The notes beneath the pieces are model-generated. The model did not search any database, was not told where the DNA came from, and saw nothing but the letters and a program-made list of their open reading frames with translations. The position numbers were made by a program, and so were the translations under genes. A DNA stretch of 60,855 nt, taken from contig NZ_ADGX01000047.1 of assembly GCF_000177675.1 (NCBI RefSeq), positions 1 through 60,855 of the forward strand, given 5' to 3'. Shown piece after piece: positions 1-9,347 of the stretch. The DNA comes from Parafrankia sp. EUN1f. Its GTDB lineage: Bacteria; Actinomycetota; Actinomycetes; Frankiales; Frankiaceae. Numbering within the stretch: the stretch's first letter is position 1; each line of letters opens with the position of its first letter.

Positions 1-231
1 CGGGCGACGGCCAGCGGCAGGGCGCCGATGGAGGCAGGTTGGTCGACGACGACCGAGCACGGTGCCGTGCTTGGCTTGCAGCCGGGTGAATACCTCCCGC
101 AGTTTCGGTTCGTTGTTGGGTAGCCGCTTGTCGAACGCCTTCTTCCCGGCTGGGGTGAGAGCGGTGGCATGGTGTTCGCCCTTGCCCACGTCCAGGCCCA
201 GGTAGACGTCGATGCCACCGGTATCGATCAC
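1..231 (-). pseudogene. IS110-family transposase, N-terminal fragment, frameshifted
   Basis: Read on the minus strand from a GTG at 231, preceded by a GGGAG ribosome-binding site, the translation contains YLGLDVGKGEHHA, the usual N-terminal DEDD-transposase signature of IS110/IS1111-type elements, where the first catalytic Asp lies in the LDVGK motif. The frame continues to about position 55 and then breaks. Dropping one base near 53-54 restores a family-like sequence (VLVVVDQPASIGALPLAVA), so an extra C is present on the plus strand. The gene also runs off the left window edge, so its C-terminal half is unseen. Positions 232-509 would hold the element's end but no inverted repeat could be defined. 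Family call is firm; whether the frameshift is real or a sequencing error is open. Confidence 0.75.
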
Positions 232-509
232 GTGCTGTCTCCCGCGAGCGCTGTCTACTTTCCCGGCCTCACCTGCGGCATCAGCGTGCCGGCATCCACG
301 TTACGAAGAGCCTGTCTCGCTCACGATGAGTTCGACGGTCATGCCCCTGATCAGCGGTCTGCCGATGCCTCCGGAACTTGGTGACACCACTTTTTCGATC
401 ATGACCGACGAGGGGCTCAAGTCATGCCAGGTCCGGAGGCCGGGAGCCCCGTTGCGGGGCCATCCAGAAGGTAACGGGGCTGCTGAAAAGGGGCTACTGA
501 GGTGCGCCA

Positions 510-1901
510 CTACCGGACGGCGAGAAAGCCCAGCAGGTCGGCCCGGGTGAGGATCCCGCTGGGATTGCCTTCGTCGAGGACGAGTGCCGCCGGGTCCTCG
601 CCGAGGGCCGACACGAGCACCGAGAGCGGCTCGCCGACGCCGACGGTCGGCAGCGGCGCGGACATGTGGTCGACGACGAGGGCGTCGACGGCCGCGCGAT
701 CGGCGAAGACGGCCTCAAGCAGGTCGCGCTCCACCACGGCCCCGGCCACCTCCGCGGCCCGGACCGGGGGTTCGTGGCGCACCACCGGCATCTGCGAGAC
801 CCCGAACTCGCGCAGGTAGGAGATGGCGGCGCCGACCGTCTCGTCGGGATGGACATGGACGAGGTTGGGCGGAGCGGAGGTCTGGGCGTTCTTGTGGGAG
901 AGAACGGCGGCGACGGTCGGCTCGTTCGAGGGCGGGTCGAGGAAGCCGTTGTCGTACATCCACTCGTCGTTGAAAATCTTGGAGAGATACCCGCGGCCGG
1001 AGTCGGGCAGCAGCACCACCACACAGCCGTCCGCGGTCGCGGCGGCGTCGAGCTCGCGGGCGACCCGGATCGCCGCGATGACCGCCAGCCCGCAGGAACC
1101 ACCGACGAGGATTCCAGCCCGGCGAGCGAGCTCCCTGGTCATCAGGAAGGAGTCGCGGTCGCTCACCGCCTCCACCCGGTCGACCACGGACTTGTCGTAC
1201 GTCGTGGGCCAGATGTCCTCACCGACGCCTTCGACGAGGTACGGCCGGCCGCTGCCGCCGGAGTAGACCGAACCCTCCGGATCGGCGCCGATCACCTGGA
1301 CGGTGCCGCCGCTGACCCGCTTGAGGTAGCGGCCGATTCCGCTGATCGTGCCACCGGTGCCGATGCCGGCCACGAAATGGGTGACCCGGCCGTCGGTGGC
1401 ACGCCAGATCTCTGGACCGGTGGTGGCCTCATGCGCCGCCGGGTTCTGCGGGTTGGAGTACTGGTCGGGGCTCCAGGCCCCGGGCGTCTCCCGCTCGAGC
1501 CGGCGCGCGACGGAGTAGTAGGAGCGGGGATCCTCGGGCGTGACGGCCGTCGGGCAGACGATCACCTCGGCGCCGTAGGCCCGCAGAACGGCCCGCTTCT
1601 CCTCGCTGATCTTGTCGGGCATCGTGAAGACGCACCGGTAGCCGCGCCGCGCCGCGAGCATCGCGAGGCCGACGCCGGTGTTGCCGCTGGTCGGCTCGAC
1701 GATCGTCCCGCCGGGGCGGAGCCGGCCCTCCCGCTCGGCGGCGGCGACCATGGACAGGGCGATGCGGTCCTTCACGGAGCCGCCCGGGTTGAGGTACTCC
1801 AGCTTGCCGAGCACGGGGGTAGTGGTCTCGGCGATCGTCGGGGTCAGCCGCACCAGCGGCGTGCCACCGACCAGATCGGTGATGTCGTCGTACACGTCCA
1901 T
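510..1901 (-). CDS. cbs: Cystathionine beta-synthase
   Basis: PLP enzyme joining L-serine and homocysteine to cystathionine (transsulfuration), cytoplasmic. The 463-residue protein has the fold-type II PLP core: NPGGSVKDR with the PLP-binding Lys near residue 44, the substrate loop EPTSGNTG, and the phosphate-binding GIGTGGTISG. Two C-terminal CBS repeats follow (about residues 340-460, e.g. HPDETVGAAISYLREFGVSQ and a second ending in GILTRADLLGFL). This length and layout match actinobacterial cystathionine beta-synthases rather than plain cysteine synthases, which lack the CBS pair. Start ATG at 1901 has a GGGGGCGGG stretch just upstream; the reading frame stays open much further upstream but without protein-like sequence. 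Unlike in many actinobacteria, no metB-type gene lies beside it here. Confidence 0.92.
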   Translation of the reverse strand: MDVYDDITDLVGGTPLVRLTPTIAETTTPVLGKLEYLNPGGSVKDRIALSMVAAAEREGRLRPGGTIVEPTSGNTGVGLAMLAARRGYRCVFTMPDKISEEKRAVLRAYGAEVIVCPTAVTPEDPRSYYSVARRLERETPGAWSPDQYSNPQNPAAHEATTGPEIWRATDGRVTHFVAGIGTGGTISGIGRYLKRVSGGTVQVIGADPEGSVYSGGSGRPYLVEGVGEDIWPTTYDKSVVDRVEAVSDRDSFLMTRELARRAGILVGGSCGLAVIAAIRVARELDAAATADGCVVVLLPDSGRGYLSKIFNDEWMYDNGFLDPPSNEPTVAAVLSHKNAQTSAPPNLVHVHPDETVGAAISYLREFGVSQMPVVRHEPPVRAAEVAGAVVERDLLEAVFADRAAVDALVVDHMSAPLPTVGVGEPLSVLVSALGEDPAALVLDEGNPSGILTRADLLGFLAVR

Positions 1902-2310
1902 GGCCCGCCCCCTCACCGAGGATCCGCGCCGACCGTTCGGGCGATCGTTCGGATGACCGATCGTCACCGAAGGTGACACGGACGACGCTACCGGTGGCCT
2001 CCCCGATTCGCCGCCCGGACGCCGGCCGACACGGGAACTCGCCGGAGACACCGGTAGGCCGGTGCCGGGCATGGCTGGGTGCGTACGGCTTAGGTGCGTA
2101 CGGCTTCCACGCCGGCCGTCATACTTGCCGGCTCCGTCGGGTTCTCGGCCGCCGCCAACAGCGCGGCTGCCCCCTGGTTTTACATGGCGCAGCGCGAAGA
2201 TGGAACCCAAGGGGGATTGTGCGCAGGAAGTGGAACTTCGCGGGATTTGGGTAAATCTATGGCGCAGGGGAACCGGGTCGGGCGGATCAGCCGCGGCTGG
2301 TAGCGCGCTG
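1902..2310. other. Intergenic region with 15-bp tandem duplication
   Basis: This 409-base stretch between cbs and the YccF-like gene holds the palindrome at 1963-1977 and a tandem repeat at 2078-2106 (GGTGCGTACGGCTT twice, separated by one A). The open frame running through it on the minus strand has no recognisable protein sequence. No RNA gene or terminator with a T-run was seen. Confidence 0.4.
1963..1977. promoter_or_regulatory. Perfect 6-bp inverted repeat upstream of cbs
   Basis: GTCACC-GAA-GGTGAC lies about 62 bases upstream of the cbs start. It is a perfect palindrome with a 3-base centre, in a position where an operator for the minus-strand gene could sit. No regulator family can be named from the motif alone. 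Confidence 0.3.
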
Positions 2311-2724
2311 TTACCGGCTGAAGGACGCGCCGTAATGGTCCTGGTCGCCGTCCTCGATGCGGACGATGTCCTTTCCGAGGGGAAGCAGCGATATCGGGAT
2401 GAGCTTGAAGTTGGCCAAACCCAACGGTATGCCAATGATCGTCAGGCAGAGTGCGACCCCGGTTGTCAGATGGCCGAGCGCCAGCCACCAGCCGGCAAAC
2501 AGGATCCACAGGATGTTGCCGATCAGTGAGGCGTTTCCAGCTGTCGGCTTGTCGACAACTCGACGCCCGAACGGCCACAGTGCGTAGTTGGCCATTCGCA
2601 GCGAGGCGATGCCGAACGGAATCGTGATGATGAGGATGAAGCAGATCAAGGCTGCGAGCGTGTAGCCGATCGCCAGCCAGACTCCGCACAGCACCAGCCA
2701 GATCACGTTGAGTAGGATTCGCAC
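2311..2724 (-). CDS. YccF domain-containing inner membrane protein
   Basis: A 137-residue membrane protein with the two-repeat layout of the YccF family: two hydrophobic blocks, each followed by a short polar turn (LIITIPFGIASLRMANYALW near residue 35 and LTIIGIPLGLANFKLIPISL near residue 100). The paired 'IPFG/IPLG' motifs after each transmembrane segment are the family hallmark. Four membrane segments are expected. Function is unknown in the family. Start ATG at 2724 gives the expected N-terminus directly entering the first membrane helix. It is transcribed away from the GGDEF/EAL gene, with about 640 bases between them. Confidence 0.88.
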   Translation of the reverse strand: MRILLNVIWLVLCGVWLAIGYTLAALICFILIITIPFGIASLRMANYALWPFGRRVVDKPTAGNASLIGNILWILFAGWWLALGHLTTGVALCLTIIGIPLGLANFKLIPISLLPLGKDIVRIEDGDQDHYGASFSR

Positions 2725-3366
2725 CCCTATCGCCGCCTCTCTGCTCCGCCCGCTGCGGGAACCCGTGGGAGTTGACCGGCGCCGCGGGCGTCAGTGCCCG
2801 GATGTCGGCGCTGTCGCTGGATTGCGGCGGGGCCGCCGGGAAGTCCGGTGTTGATGGTGAACCAGTTTCGGTGGCTCCGACCGGCCCGGACATCCTTCCC
2901 CGGACGGACCTGCCCGGACGGGGCTTCGGTCACCAGTTACGCATTACCACGGTCACCAGGGTTGGGTGCCGCTATGATTGGCCACGGCGACCGCCCGGCA
3001 GTAGCCGCGGGGCCGCTCTTTCCGTCTCCTTCATGCCTTTCCGGTGGGCCGTCCGGGGTCTCGAGTGTCGGGTGGGGTGGCACTCCTCACAGGCAAAGCG
3101 TGGTGGTGCCGGCCTCATGGTGCTTTCGGGCGTGGTCGCGGTGGCTGGATGCCCCGTTCCTGGGTCGTCAAACGATGGCGGCCTGGCAATCGTGGCGCTG
3201 GCGCGTATGGGCTGCCGCCCGCCCAGGCCGCGCAGACTGGAGTACGGTTTGCGGCGTTGGCGGAATGGACTGTTTTGCCCAAATGATAACGCGATGTGAG
3301 TGCACGGTTTCAGTGAATGAGTGGCGACGCGGAAGCGGTACTCCACGGGCGGGACTGAGGTATCCG
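2725..3366. other. Divergent intergenic region
   Basis: A 642-base stretch between two divergently transcribed genes. The frame of the downstream GGDEF/EAL gene is open back to 2794, but that part is rich in Trp, Cys, Arg and Gly and does not look like protein. It must carry promoters for both genes; I could not place them with confidence. Confidence 0.35.
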
Positions 3367-5478
3367 GTGACGATCGAGACCGAGACGGCGGACCTGGCGG
3401 ACCGATGGTTCGCCGAGATCACCGCGGTCGATCTCCTGCCGCTCGCCGTCGCGGACGCCCGAGCCTGGCTCGCGGGCCTCGCTGCCGAGCTGCTCCGGGC
3501 GGTGCGCGGCGATTCCTGCCAGCCCGAGGTCGGCTATGACGTCGGCGCCAGGCTTGCGTACGGCCAGGTGGCGTCCGGCGAGGCCCTGGGGCGCACGGTG
3601 GCCCTGCTGGGGCGCCACCTGGCCCAACCGTACGGGTCACCGGCGCGGAGCCTGCCGAACGAGCGGATCATGGACCTGCTCGGTGAGCTCGTCCGGGGCC
3701 ACACGGAGTCGCTGCGTGAGCGCGCCCGGGACGGTCAGGCCGCGCTGCGCCGCGCCGACCGTGGGGCCCTGGTGCGTGCCGAACGGGAACGCCGCATTTC
3801 CCAGAGCAGGCTCAACGCCATCGTGAACGGCGCCGCGCTGGGTGTGCTCGTAGTCGACCGCGCCGGCCGGATACTCGAGGCGAGTGACGTCGCCCTGGAC
3901 ATTCTCGGCCTGTCCACGCATCGCCCGCCGGTGTCATGGCCGCTGCACGAGATCGTCCATCCGGCGGATCGGGAAATAGTCGCCCGGCTGTGGCAGGAGG
4001 CTCGGCACGGCCGTTCCCGGGGGGAATGCCGCATTCTCCGGCCGGACGGGACGCCGATGTGGGTTGTGATGACCCTGTCGACAACGCAGGCCGGAGCCGG
4101 CGCGGGCGGGTGGTTCGGCGTCGCGACGCTCGAGGACATCACCGAGCGCCACCGCCTGCAGGAAGAGGTCCGTTTTCACGCCCGGCACGACCCGCTGACG
4201 GGGCTGGCGAACCGGGCGGCGTTCCTCGACCGGCTGGAGACCGCGTTCCGGGAGGCCGGGCCCTCGGCCCGGATCGGCCTTTGCTTCCTCGACATCGACC
4301 GGTTCAAAATGATCAACGAGGGTTTCGGGTACGAAGCGGGTGACCAGCTCCTGGTCGAGGTCGCCCGCCGCCTGGACCGAGTCGTCGCCGCGCCCGGGTC
4401 GGTGCCCACCGTGGCGCGGATGGGCGGAGACGAGTTCGTCATTCTCGTGCCCGACAGCGCCGGGCTCGACGAGATCACCGCAATCGCCCGCCGGTGCCTG
4501 GCCGCGCTGCGCGACCCCATCCGCGTGGATGAACGTGATCTTCCGATTACCTGCAGCATCGGTGTCGTTGAGATGGCCGTCGCCGACACCCGTCCCGGTG
4601 ACCTGGTCGCCGCGGCCGACGCCTCCCTGACCTGGGCGAAGCGCGGTGGAAAGAACCAGTGGACGGCCTTCGACCCGGACCGGGGAACCCGGGAGGCCAC
4701 CCGGGGCCTGCTGTCCCGCTCGATGAGCCCGGGCCTGGCCAGGGGCGAGTTCTCCCTGGCCTACCAGCCGATCGTCGACCTTCGCGATGCCACGATGGCT
4801 GGCGCCGAGGCACTGCTGCGATGGGACCACCCGCACCTCGGCCCCACCCGCCCGGGGGAGTTCATCGACCTGGCGGAGGACTCCGGCTTCATCGTCGAGC
4901 TCGGGCAGTGGGTGCTCGAACGCGCCTGTGAGGTCGCGCGAGACTGGCCCGCGCACATGTTCGTCAGCGTGAACCTCTCCGGCCGCCAGCTGCGGGAACC
5001 GGGCCTGGTCAAGGTGGTCGAGCGCATCCTGGCCCGGACCGGGCTCCCCGCGCAGCGCCTCCAGCTGGAGCTGACGGAGAGCGTCCTGATGGATTCCGGA
5101 GGCAGGCAGGTCGGCGCACTGCATGAGCTGAACGCGCTCGGTGTCCGCATAGTCATCGACGACTTCGGCACCGGCTGGTCGAACTTCGCCTACCTTTCGA
5201 CGATGCCGGTGCGTGGCCTGAAGCTCGCCGGCCTGTTCGTCGCGAAGCTCGGCAAGGGCACCGAACCCAGCCGGGACGACCACCTCGTCGAGGCGATCGT
5301 GGAGTTCGCGCGCAAGCTCAGGCTTTCGGTGACCGCCGAAGGCATCGAGACCTCCGAACAGGCGGCCGCGCTGCGTGCGTTCGGCGCGGATCTCGGCCAG
5401 GGCCACCTGTTCGGCGAGCCGGTGTCGGCGGGCGAGTTCGCCGCGACGACGCTGCCGCGCGCCTGCGCCGCGAGCTGA
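3367..5478 (+). CDS. PAS-GGDEF-EAL c-di-GMP turnover protein
   Basis: A 703-residue cytoplasmic protein predicted to make and/or degrade cyclic di-GMP. An N-terminal alpha-helical domain (about 1-135) is followed by a PAS domain (about 145-260, ending in the TLEDITERHRLQ linker), a GGDEF domain with an intact RMGGDEF motif at residues 353-357, and an EAL domain with GAEALLRW at about 480, VNLSG, ELTES, DDFGTG and AEGIE. No RxxD inhibitory site precedes GGDEF. In the EAL domain the Lys of the LK motif is present (GLKLAGLFV) but the Asp that normally follows (LKID) is not, so phosphodiesterase activity may be altered. Start chosen at GTG 3367, which has TGAGG just upstream; GTG 3313 and ATG 3283 are in-frame alternatives. 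No membrane segment is seen. Confidence 0.9.
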   Translation: MTIETETADLADRWFAEITAVDLLPLAVADARAWLAGLAAELLRAVRGDSCQPEVGYDVGARLAYGQVASGEALGRTVALLGRHLAQPYGSPARSLPNERIMDLLGELVRGHTESLRERARDGQAALRRADRGALVRAERERRISQSRLNAIVNGAALGVLVVDRAGRILEASDVALDILGLSTHRPPVSWPLHEIVHPADREIVARLWQEARHGRSRGECRILRPDGTPMWVVMTLSTTQAGAGAGGWFGVATLEDITERHRLQEEVRFHARHDPLTGLANRAAFLDRLETAFREAGPSARIGLCFLDIDRFKMINEGFGYEAGDQLLVEVARRLDRVVAAPGSVPTVARMGGDEFVILVPDSAGLDEITAIARRCLAALRDPIRVDERDLPITCSIGVVEMAVADTRPGDLVAAADASLTWAKRGGKNQWTAFDPDRGTREATRGLLSRSMSPGLARGEFSLAYQPIVDLRDATMAGAEALLRWDHPHLGPTRPGEFIDLAEDSGFIVELGQWVLERACEVARDWPAHMFVSVNLSGRQLREPGLVKVVERILARTGLPAQRLQLELTESVLMDSGGRQVGALHELNALGVRIVIDDFGTGWSNFAYLSTMPVRGLKLAGLFVAKLGKGTEPSRDDHLVEAIVEFARKLRLSVTAEGIETSEQAAALRAFGADLGQGHLFGEPVSAGEFAATTLPRACAAS

Positions 5479-5502
5479 CAGCGGGGGCGTCGCCGATCCG
5501 GC

Positions 5503-7302
5503 GTGATGTCGGATTCTCGCTGGACCTGGCCGGTCCCGCACGCGAATCCTGGACAGGTGCCCGCCACCGACGAGCTGCCTGACACCGGAGAACCCGGCGA
5601 GCTGGCCCACACCGGAAAACTGGCCCACACCGAACAACTGGCCCACACCGGAAAGCCCGGCGAGCCGGCTGGCGCCGGCGAGCTGCCGAACGCCGCCGCG
5701 GCCACGGTGTGGAGCCTGGGCGGTCGCGACTCGGCCGCGCCGCATCGTGATCCCGAGCTCTGCGCGCGTGCCGTGCGGTCCCGCGACGCCCGCTTCGACG
5801 GGTGGTTCTTCGTCGCGGTCACCTCCACCGGCATCTACTGCCGGCCCAGCTGCCCGGCGAGAGCGCCGCGGGTCGAGAACATGCGTTTCCACCCGACGGC
5901 GGCCTCAGCCCAGCGCGCCGGCTTCCGCGCCTGCAAGCGGTGCCGGCCCGACGCGAGCCCCGGCTCGCCTGCCTGGAACCACCGCGCCGACGTGGTCGCC
6001 CGGGCCATGCGGCTGATCGCCGACGGTGTCGTCGACCGGGCCGGTGTGCCGGGGCTCGCCGCCCGGCTCGGGTACAGCCCCCGCCAGCTCGAGCGGCAGC
6101 TGCTGGCCGAGCTCGGTGCCGGGCCGCTCGCCCTCGCCCGCGCCCAGCGTGCACAGACCGCCCGGCTGCTGCTGGAGACCACGACCATGAGCATGGGGGA
6201 CGTCGCGACGGCCGCCGGGTTCCGCAGCATCCGCGCCTTCAACGGCACGGTGCGCGAGATCTTCGCCCTCGCTCCGGGCGATCTGCGGCGGCGGGCGCTG
6301 TCGGGCCCGGCTGTGCCCGCTCGGGCTGTGTCCGCTCGGGCTCAGCCTGCTCGGGCTGTGTCCGCGGCGTCGGCCGATGGTTCGGCCGGTGGTTCGGACC
6401 TCATTGCGACGATCACGGTCAGGCTGCCGTTCCGAGCTCCGTTGCACCCGGACAGCCTGTTCGGGCATCTTGTCGCAACCGCGGTACCCGGCGTCGAGGA
6501 ATGGCGGGACGGAGCCTACCGGCGGACGCTGCGGACCCCGCACGGGCACGCCATCGTCGCGTTGCGCCCGCTGCCCGACCACATCGCCTGCCGGCTCGCG
6601 CTCAGCGACATGCGGGATCTCGGTTTCGTCATCGCACGCTGTCGCCGCCTGCTCGACCTGGACGCCGATCCGACGGCGGTCGACGCGCACCTGTGCACCG
6701 ACCCGCACCTGGCCCCGCTCGTCGCGCGGGCCCCGGGCCGGCGGATTCCCCGGACCGTCGATCCGGCCGAACTCGCGCTGCGCGCGGTCCTCGGGCAGCA
6801 GGTGTCGGTCGCCGCGGCGCGCACCCACGCGGGGCGCCTCGTCCGGGCAGCCGGGCAGCCGATCCATGATCCGGATGGCGGGCTCACCCACCTGTGGCCG
6901 ACGGTCGCCGACCTGGCGGACGGGCCGGCTCCGGCGGTGCCGGCGGGGCGCCGGCGGGCCTTCACAGCTCTGGTCGCGGCGCTTGTGTCCGGGGAGGCCG
7001 AGCTCGACGAGGGCGGCGACTGGTCACGGACCCGATCGGCCCTGGCGGGCCTGCCCGGCATCGGCCCCTGGACGATTGAGACCATCGCCATGCGCGCGCT
7101 CGGTGACCCGGACGCATTTGTGCTCGAAGACCTGGGCGTAAGGCGCGGGGCGGAACGGATCGGCCTGCCGGCCACCCCGGCCGCGCTGCTGCGGCGAGCC
7201 GCGGCCTGGCGCCCCTGGCGAGCGTACGCCGTCCAGTACCTGTGGGCAGCGCTGAACCATCCGATCAACATGATGCCGCCGAGGGAAGGGGACCATTCGT
7301 GA
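5503..7302 (+). CDS. Ada (N-Ada10)/AraC HTH/AlkA fusion, DNA-3-methyladenine glycosylase 2 family
   Basis: A 599-residue alkylation-response protein. The zinc-binding Ada domain has its four cysteines in YCRPSC (113, 117) and CKRC (144, 147); methyl-phosphotriester repair and activation use the first of these in E. coli Ada. An AraC-type HTH region follows (about 165-265), then an alanine-rich linker with [13 protein letters not shown]-like repeats and an AlkA glycosylase domain with helix-hairpin-helix LPGIGPW near 517 and the catalytic Asp in LEDLG near 543. The O6-methylguanine methyltransferase domain of E. coli Ada is missing and is supplied by the next gene, which overlaps by 4 bases. 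The first about 60 residues contain short [12 protein letters not shown] repeats and no strong ribosome-binding site, so the true start may be further in (e.g. GTG near 5707). Confidence 0.9.
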   Translation: MMSDSRWTWPVPHANPGQVPATDELPDTGEPGELAHTGKLAHTEQLAHTGKPGEPAGAGELPNAAAATVWSLGGRDSAAPHRDPELCARAVRSRDARFDGWFFVAVTSTGIYCRPSCPARAPRVENMRFHPTAASAQRAGFRACKRCRPDASPGSPAWNHRADVVARAMRLIADGVVDRAGVPGLAARLGYSPRQLERQLLAELGAGPLALARAQRAQTARLLLETTTMSMGDVATAAGFRSIRAFNGTVREIFALAPGDLRRRALSGPAVPARAVSARAQPARAVSAASADGSAGGSDLIATITVRLPFRAPLHPDSLFGHLVATAVPGVEEWRDGAYRRTLRTPHGHAIVALRPLPDHIACRLALSDMRDLGFVIARCRRLLDLDADPTAVDAHLCTDPHLAPLVARAPGRRIPRTVDPAELALRAVLGQQVSVAAARTHAGRLVRAAGQPIHDPDGGLTHLWPTVADLADGPAPAVPAGRRRAFTALVAALVSGEAELDEGGDWSRTRSALAGLPGIGPWTIETIAMRALGDPDAFVLEDLGVRRGAERIGLPATPAALLRRAAAWRPWRAYAVQYLWAALNHPINMMPPREGDHS

Positions 7303-7868
7303 TCCGTGACGCGCAAGTACCAGAGCATCCACTTCAGGTGATGTCTCCGGCCCGGGCTGCGCTACCGGACGCCGCCGGGCGTACCCATACCGTTGTGGAC
7401 AGTCCGATCGGTCCGATCACCCTGGTGGGCCGGGATGGCGCCATCGTCGGCCTCTTCATGGACGGCGGGCGTCACGTGCCCGACCCCGCATGGTTCGGCG
7501 ACCGGGACGACTCCGCCTTCGCAGCGGCGACCGATCAGCTCGCCGAGTACTTCGCCGGCCGACGGACGATCTTCGACCTGCCGCTGCGCCCAGCCGGCAC
7601 GGAGTTCCAACGGGAGGTGTGGTCGGCACTGCGCGACATCCCGTACGCCCAGACCATCTCGTACGGGGAGCTCGCCCGCAGGATCGGCCAGCCGCGGGCG
7701 TCCCGCGCTGTCGGGCTCGCCAACGGCAGGAATCCGATCAGCATCATCGTGCCCTGCCACCGGGTGATCGGCTCGAACGGCAGCCTGACCGGGTACGGCG
7801 GTGGCCTGGAACGCAAGCGCCATCTGCTGGCCCTGGAGCAGCGGTCCGCAGGGATCTCGCTCCTCTAG
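7299..7868 (+). CDS. ogt: Methylated-DNA--protein-cysteine S-methyltransferase
   Basis: Suicide repair enzyme that moves the methyl group from O6-methylguanine to its own cysteine. The 189-residue protein carries the active-site motif IVPCHRV (Cys near residue 153), preceded by the DNA-binding helix region with [12 protein letters not shown] and [13 protein letters not shown], all as in Ogt/MGMT. GTG at 7299 is chosen because it gives a GTGA overlap with the stop of the upstream Ada-AlkA gene and has GAGGGAAGGGG eight bases upstream. The pair forms one translationally coupled alkylation-damage operon. Confidence 0.95.
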   Translation: MIRDAQVPEHPLQVMSPARAALPDAAGRTHTVVDSPIGPITLVGRDGAIVGLFMDGGRHVPDPAWFGDRDDSAFAAATDQLAEYFAGRRTIFDLPLRPAGTEFQREVWSALRDIPYAQTISYGELARRIGQPRASRAVGLANGRNPISIIVPCHRVIGSNGSLTGYGGGLERKRHLLALEQRSAGISLL

Positions 7869-8036
7869 CCCAGCGAGCCCAGCCGCTGCCGCCGGCGGCC
7901 TTGGGCTGTCCGGCAGCCCATCGGGCGGCCCGAGGCTGTGCCGGATGGCCCGGGACGGCCGCCGGATCGGCGGTCCGCGGGCCGGCCGGCGTCGACGCGC
8001 ACCCTCACCCCCGGCCGACCAGGCGGTGTCAGCGCC

Positions 8037-9347
8037 TCATCGTGGCCGACCGCGGCGCCGCTTCTCCCGCCCGACCAGGATGTCAGGCCCCAGATCGTCG
8101 GGCGGGACCTCGGTGCCGGGCAGGCGCCGAGGCGACGCGGGTGCCGGCCGGTAGCGGGTCAGCGCCGCGAGTGAGTAGCTCGTGGACGGCGTCGGTACCA
8201 CCGGGTTCGCCGAGGCCGCTCGGTGCCCGGGCGGCAGTGCCTCGCCGGACCCAGCGGGTGAGCCGGAGCGGCGGCGTTGCGCGGCCCGGTAGGCCTGCCT
8301 GCGGGCGATGGGCGCGGTGACCGGGTCGATCGAGCTGGCGTCGGAGCCGGCGGCTGGGATCGGATCGGTCTGGACTCTGCCGCCCGAGCCCGAGCCCGAG
8401 CCCGAAGCTGTCGCTCGCCGTCGCGTGCGGTTGGGCGGCGCGGGCTGATCGGCTCGCGCCGTGGTGCCGAACCAGTCGAAGGACCGACCGCGGCCCCTCA
8501 GAGCGGTGTTCTCCGCCTGGACGATGACCAGCAGCGCGGTCGCGAAGGCCGCTCGGGTGCGGGCCTCGTCGAGCTGCCGTGAGAGCTCCGCGACGTACGC
8601 TGCGTCGATCACGGGCTCGTCGGCCTCCGGCGCGGGTTGGCCGTCGGGCGCGACGGTCTGGCCGAACGCCTCGGCATGGAGCAGGCGCAGGTGCTCCAGA
8701 AGCTCAGAACGCTCCGTGCCGGGGCCGGGGTCGGGGAACAGCAGGTGGACGTAGATCTCGACGACCTGCCACTCGATCGCCTTCTCGCCGCGGAACTGGC
8801 GGCTCAGGTCCCTGGTCCGCGACCTCTGGATCTTCGAGGGATCCGTGTCGGCCCAGAGCTCGCGCGCAACCATTTCGTAACTGACGCGATAGGGGTTGTT
8901 CAGTTCATTTAAGCGCGTCAGAAGTACTTTCTGCGGCCCGTCCTTGAGGTCTGCGCGCGGCCCTTTGGGGCGGGCCCCCGCGAGAGTCACCCACACCCCG
9001 TCCGGGCGAGGGGCGGCATGTCGGCCGGCGGGCGAGTTCGCGGCACTGCGCGGATCCTCTCTCTGCTTCGTTCGCCCGCGTGCTCTCGGCGCATCGGGCG
9101 GTGGGGCGGTGGGACGGGCACGTTCCCCGGCGACCCACTCTGATTGTTGCGCATGATACGGCTCAGGTGCGCCTGATGCGGACGCGCGCTGAATCTGCGC
9201 GGTTTCGTTGTACAGCGAACGATCATGCCTGGTGAAGCGTGGTCCCTTGTGCGGTCCGCGGGGCCGGTTAGCTGGTGCCGGGTCGGCCTCGTTCGCGCGG
9301 CGTGAAGTGCGACTCCTGGTCGCGTCGCCGTGTAAGCGCTCCCGCAT
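8037..9347 (-). CDS. HTH and coiled-coil protein of unknown function
   Basis: I do not recognise a named family. The open frame encodes about 436 residues from ATG 9347 (AAAGGAG lies almost against this ATG, so a later start such as GTG 8996 is possible). The conserved-looking core is LLTRLNELNNPYRVSYEMVA followed by SRTRDLSRQFRGEKAIEWQV. This matches the pattern of the small N-terminal HTH common in actinobacterial signalling and STAND proteins, where a YxxLxR helix is followed by an S-x-L-x-D-x-LxGxR-LP helix. A coiled-coil-like segment follows (AAYVAELSRQLDEARTRAAF). Both flanks are Pro/Arg/Ser-rich and probably disordered; the C-terminus is strongly basic (GREKRRRGRPR), which suits nucleic-acid binding. 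No effector domain is visible. Confidence 0.55.
   Translation of the reverse strand: MRERLHGDATRSRTSRRANEADPAPANRPRGPHKGPRFTRHDRSLYNETAQIQRASASGAPEPYHAQQSEWVAGERARPTAPPPDAPRARGRTKQREDPRSAANSPAGRHAAPRPDGVWVTLAGARPKGPRADLKDGPQKVLLTRLNELNNPYRVSYEMVARELWADTDPSKIQRSRTRDLSRQFRGEKAIEWQVVEIYVHLLFPDPGPGTERSELLEHLRLLHAEAFGQTVAPDGQPAPEADEPVIDAAYVAELSRQLDEARTRAAFATALLVIVQAENTALRGRGRSFDWFGTTARADQPAPPNRTRRRATASGSGSGSGGRVQTDPIPAAGSDASSIDPVTAPIARRQAYRAAQRRRSGSPAGSGEALPPGHRAASANPVVPTPSTSYSLAALTRYRPAPASPRRLPGTEVPPDDLGPDILVGREKRRRGRPR

Noticed and set aside
2794-3366. N-terminal extension of the GGDEF/EAL protein to position 2794
   Set aside because: The extra 191 codons are rich in Trp, Cys and Arg, without helical pattern, and GTG 3367 has a better site.
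3934-5892. 652-codon minus-strand frame opposite the GGDEF/EAL gene
   Set aside because: Antisense shadow of a gene with clear GGDEF and EAL motifs; no recognisable domain.
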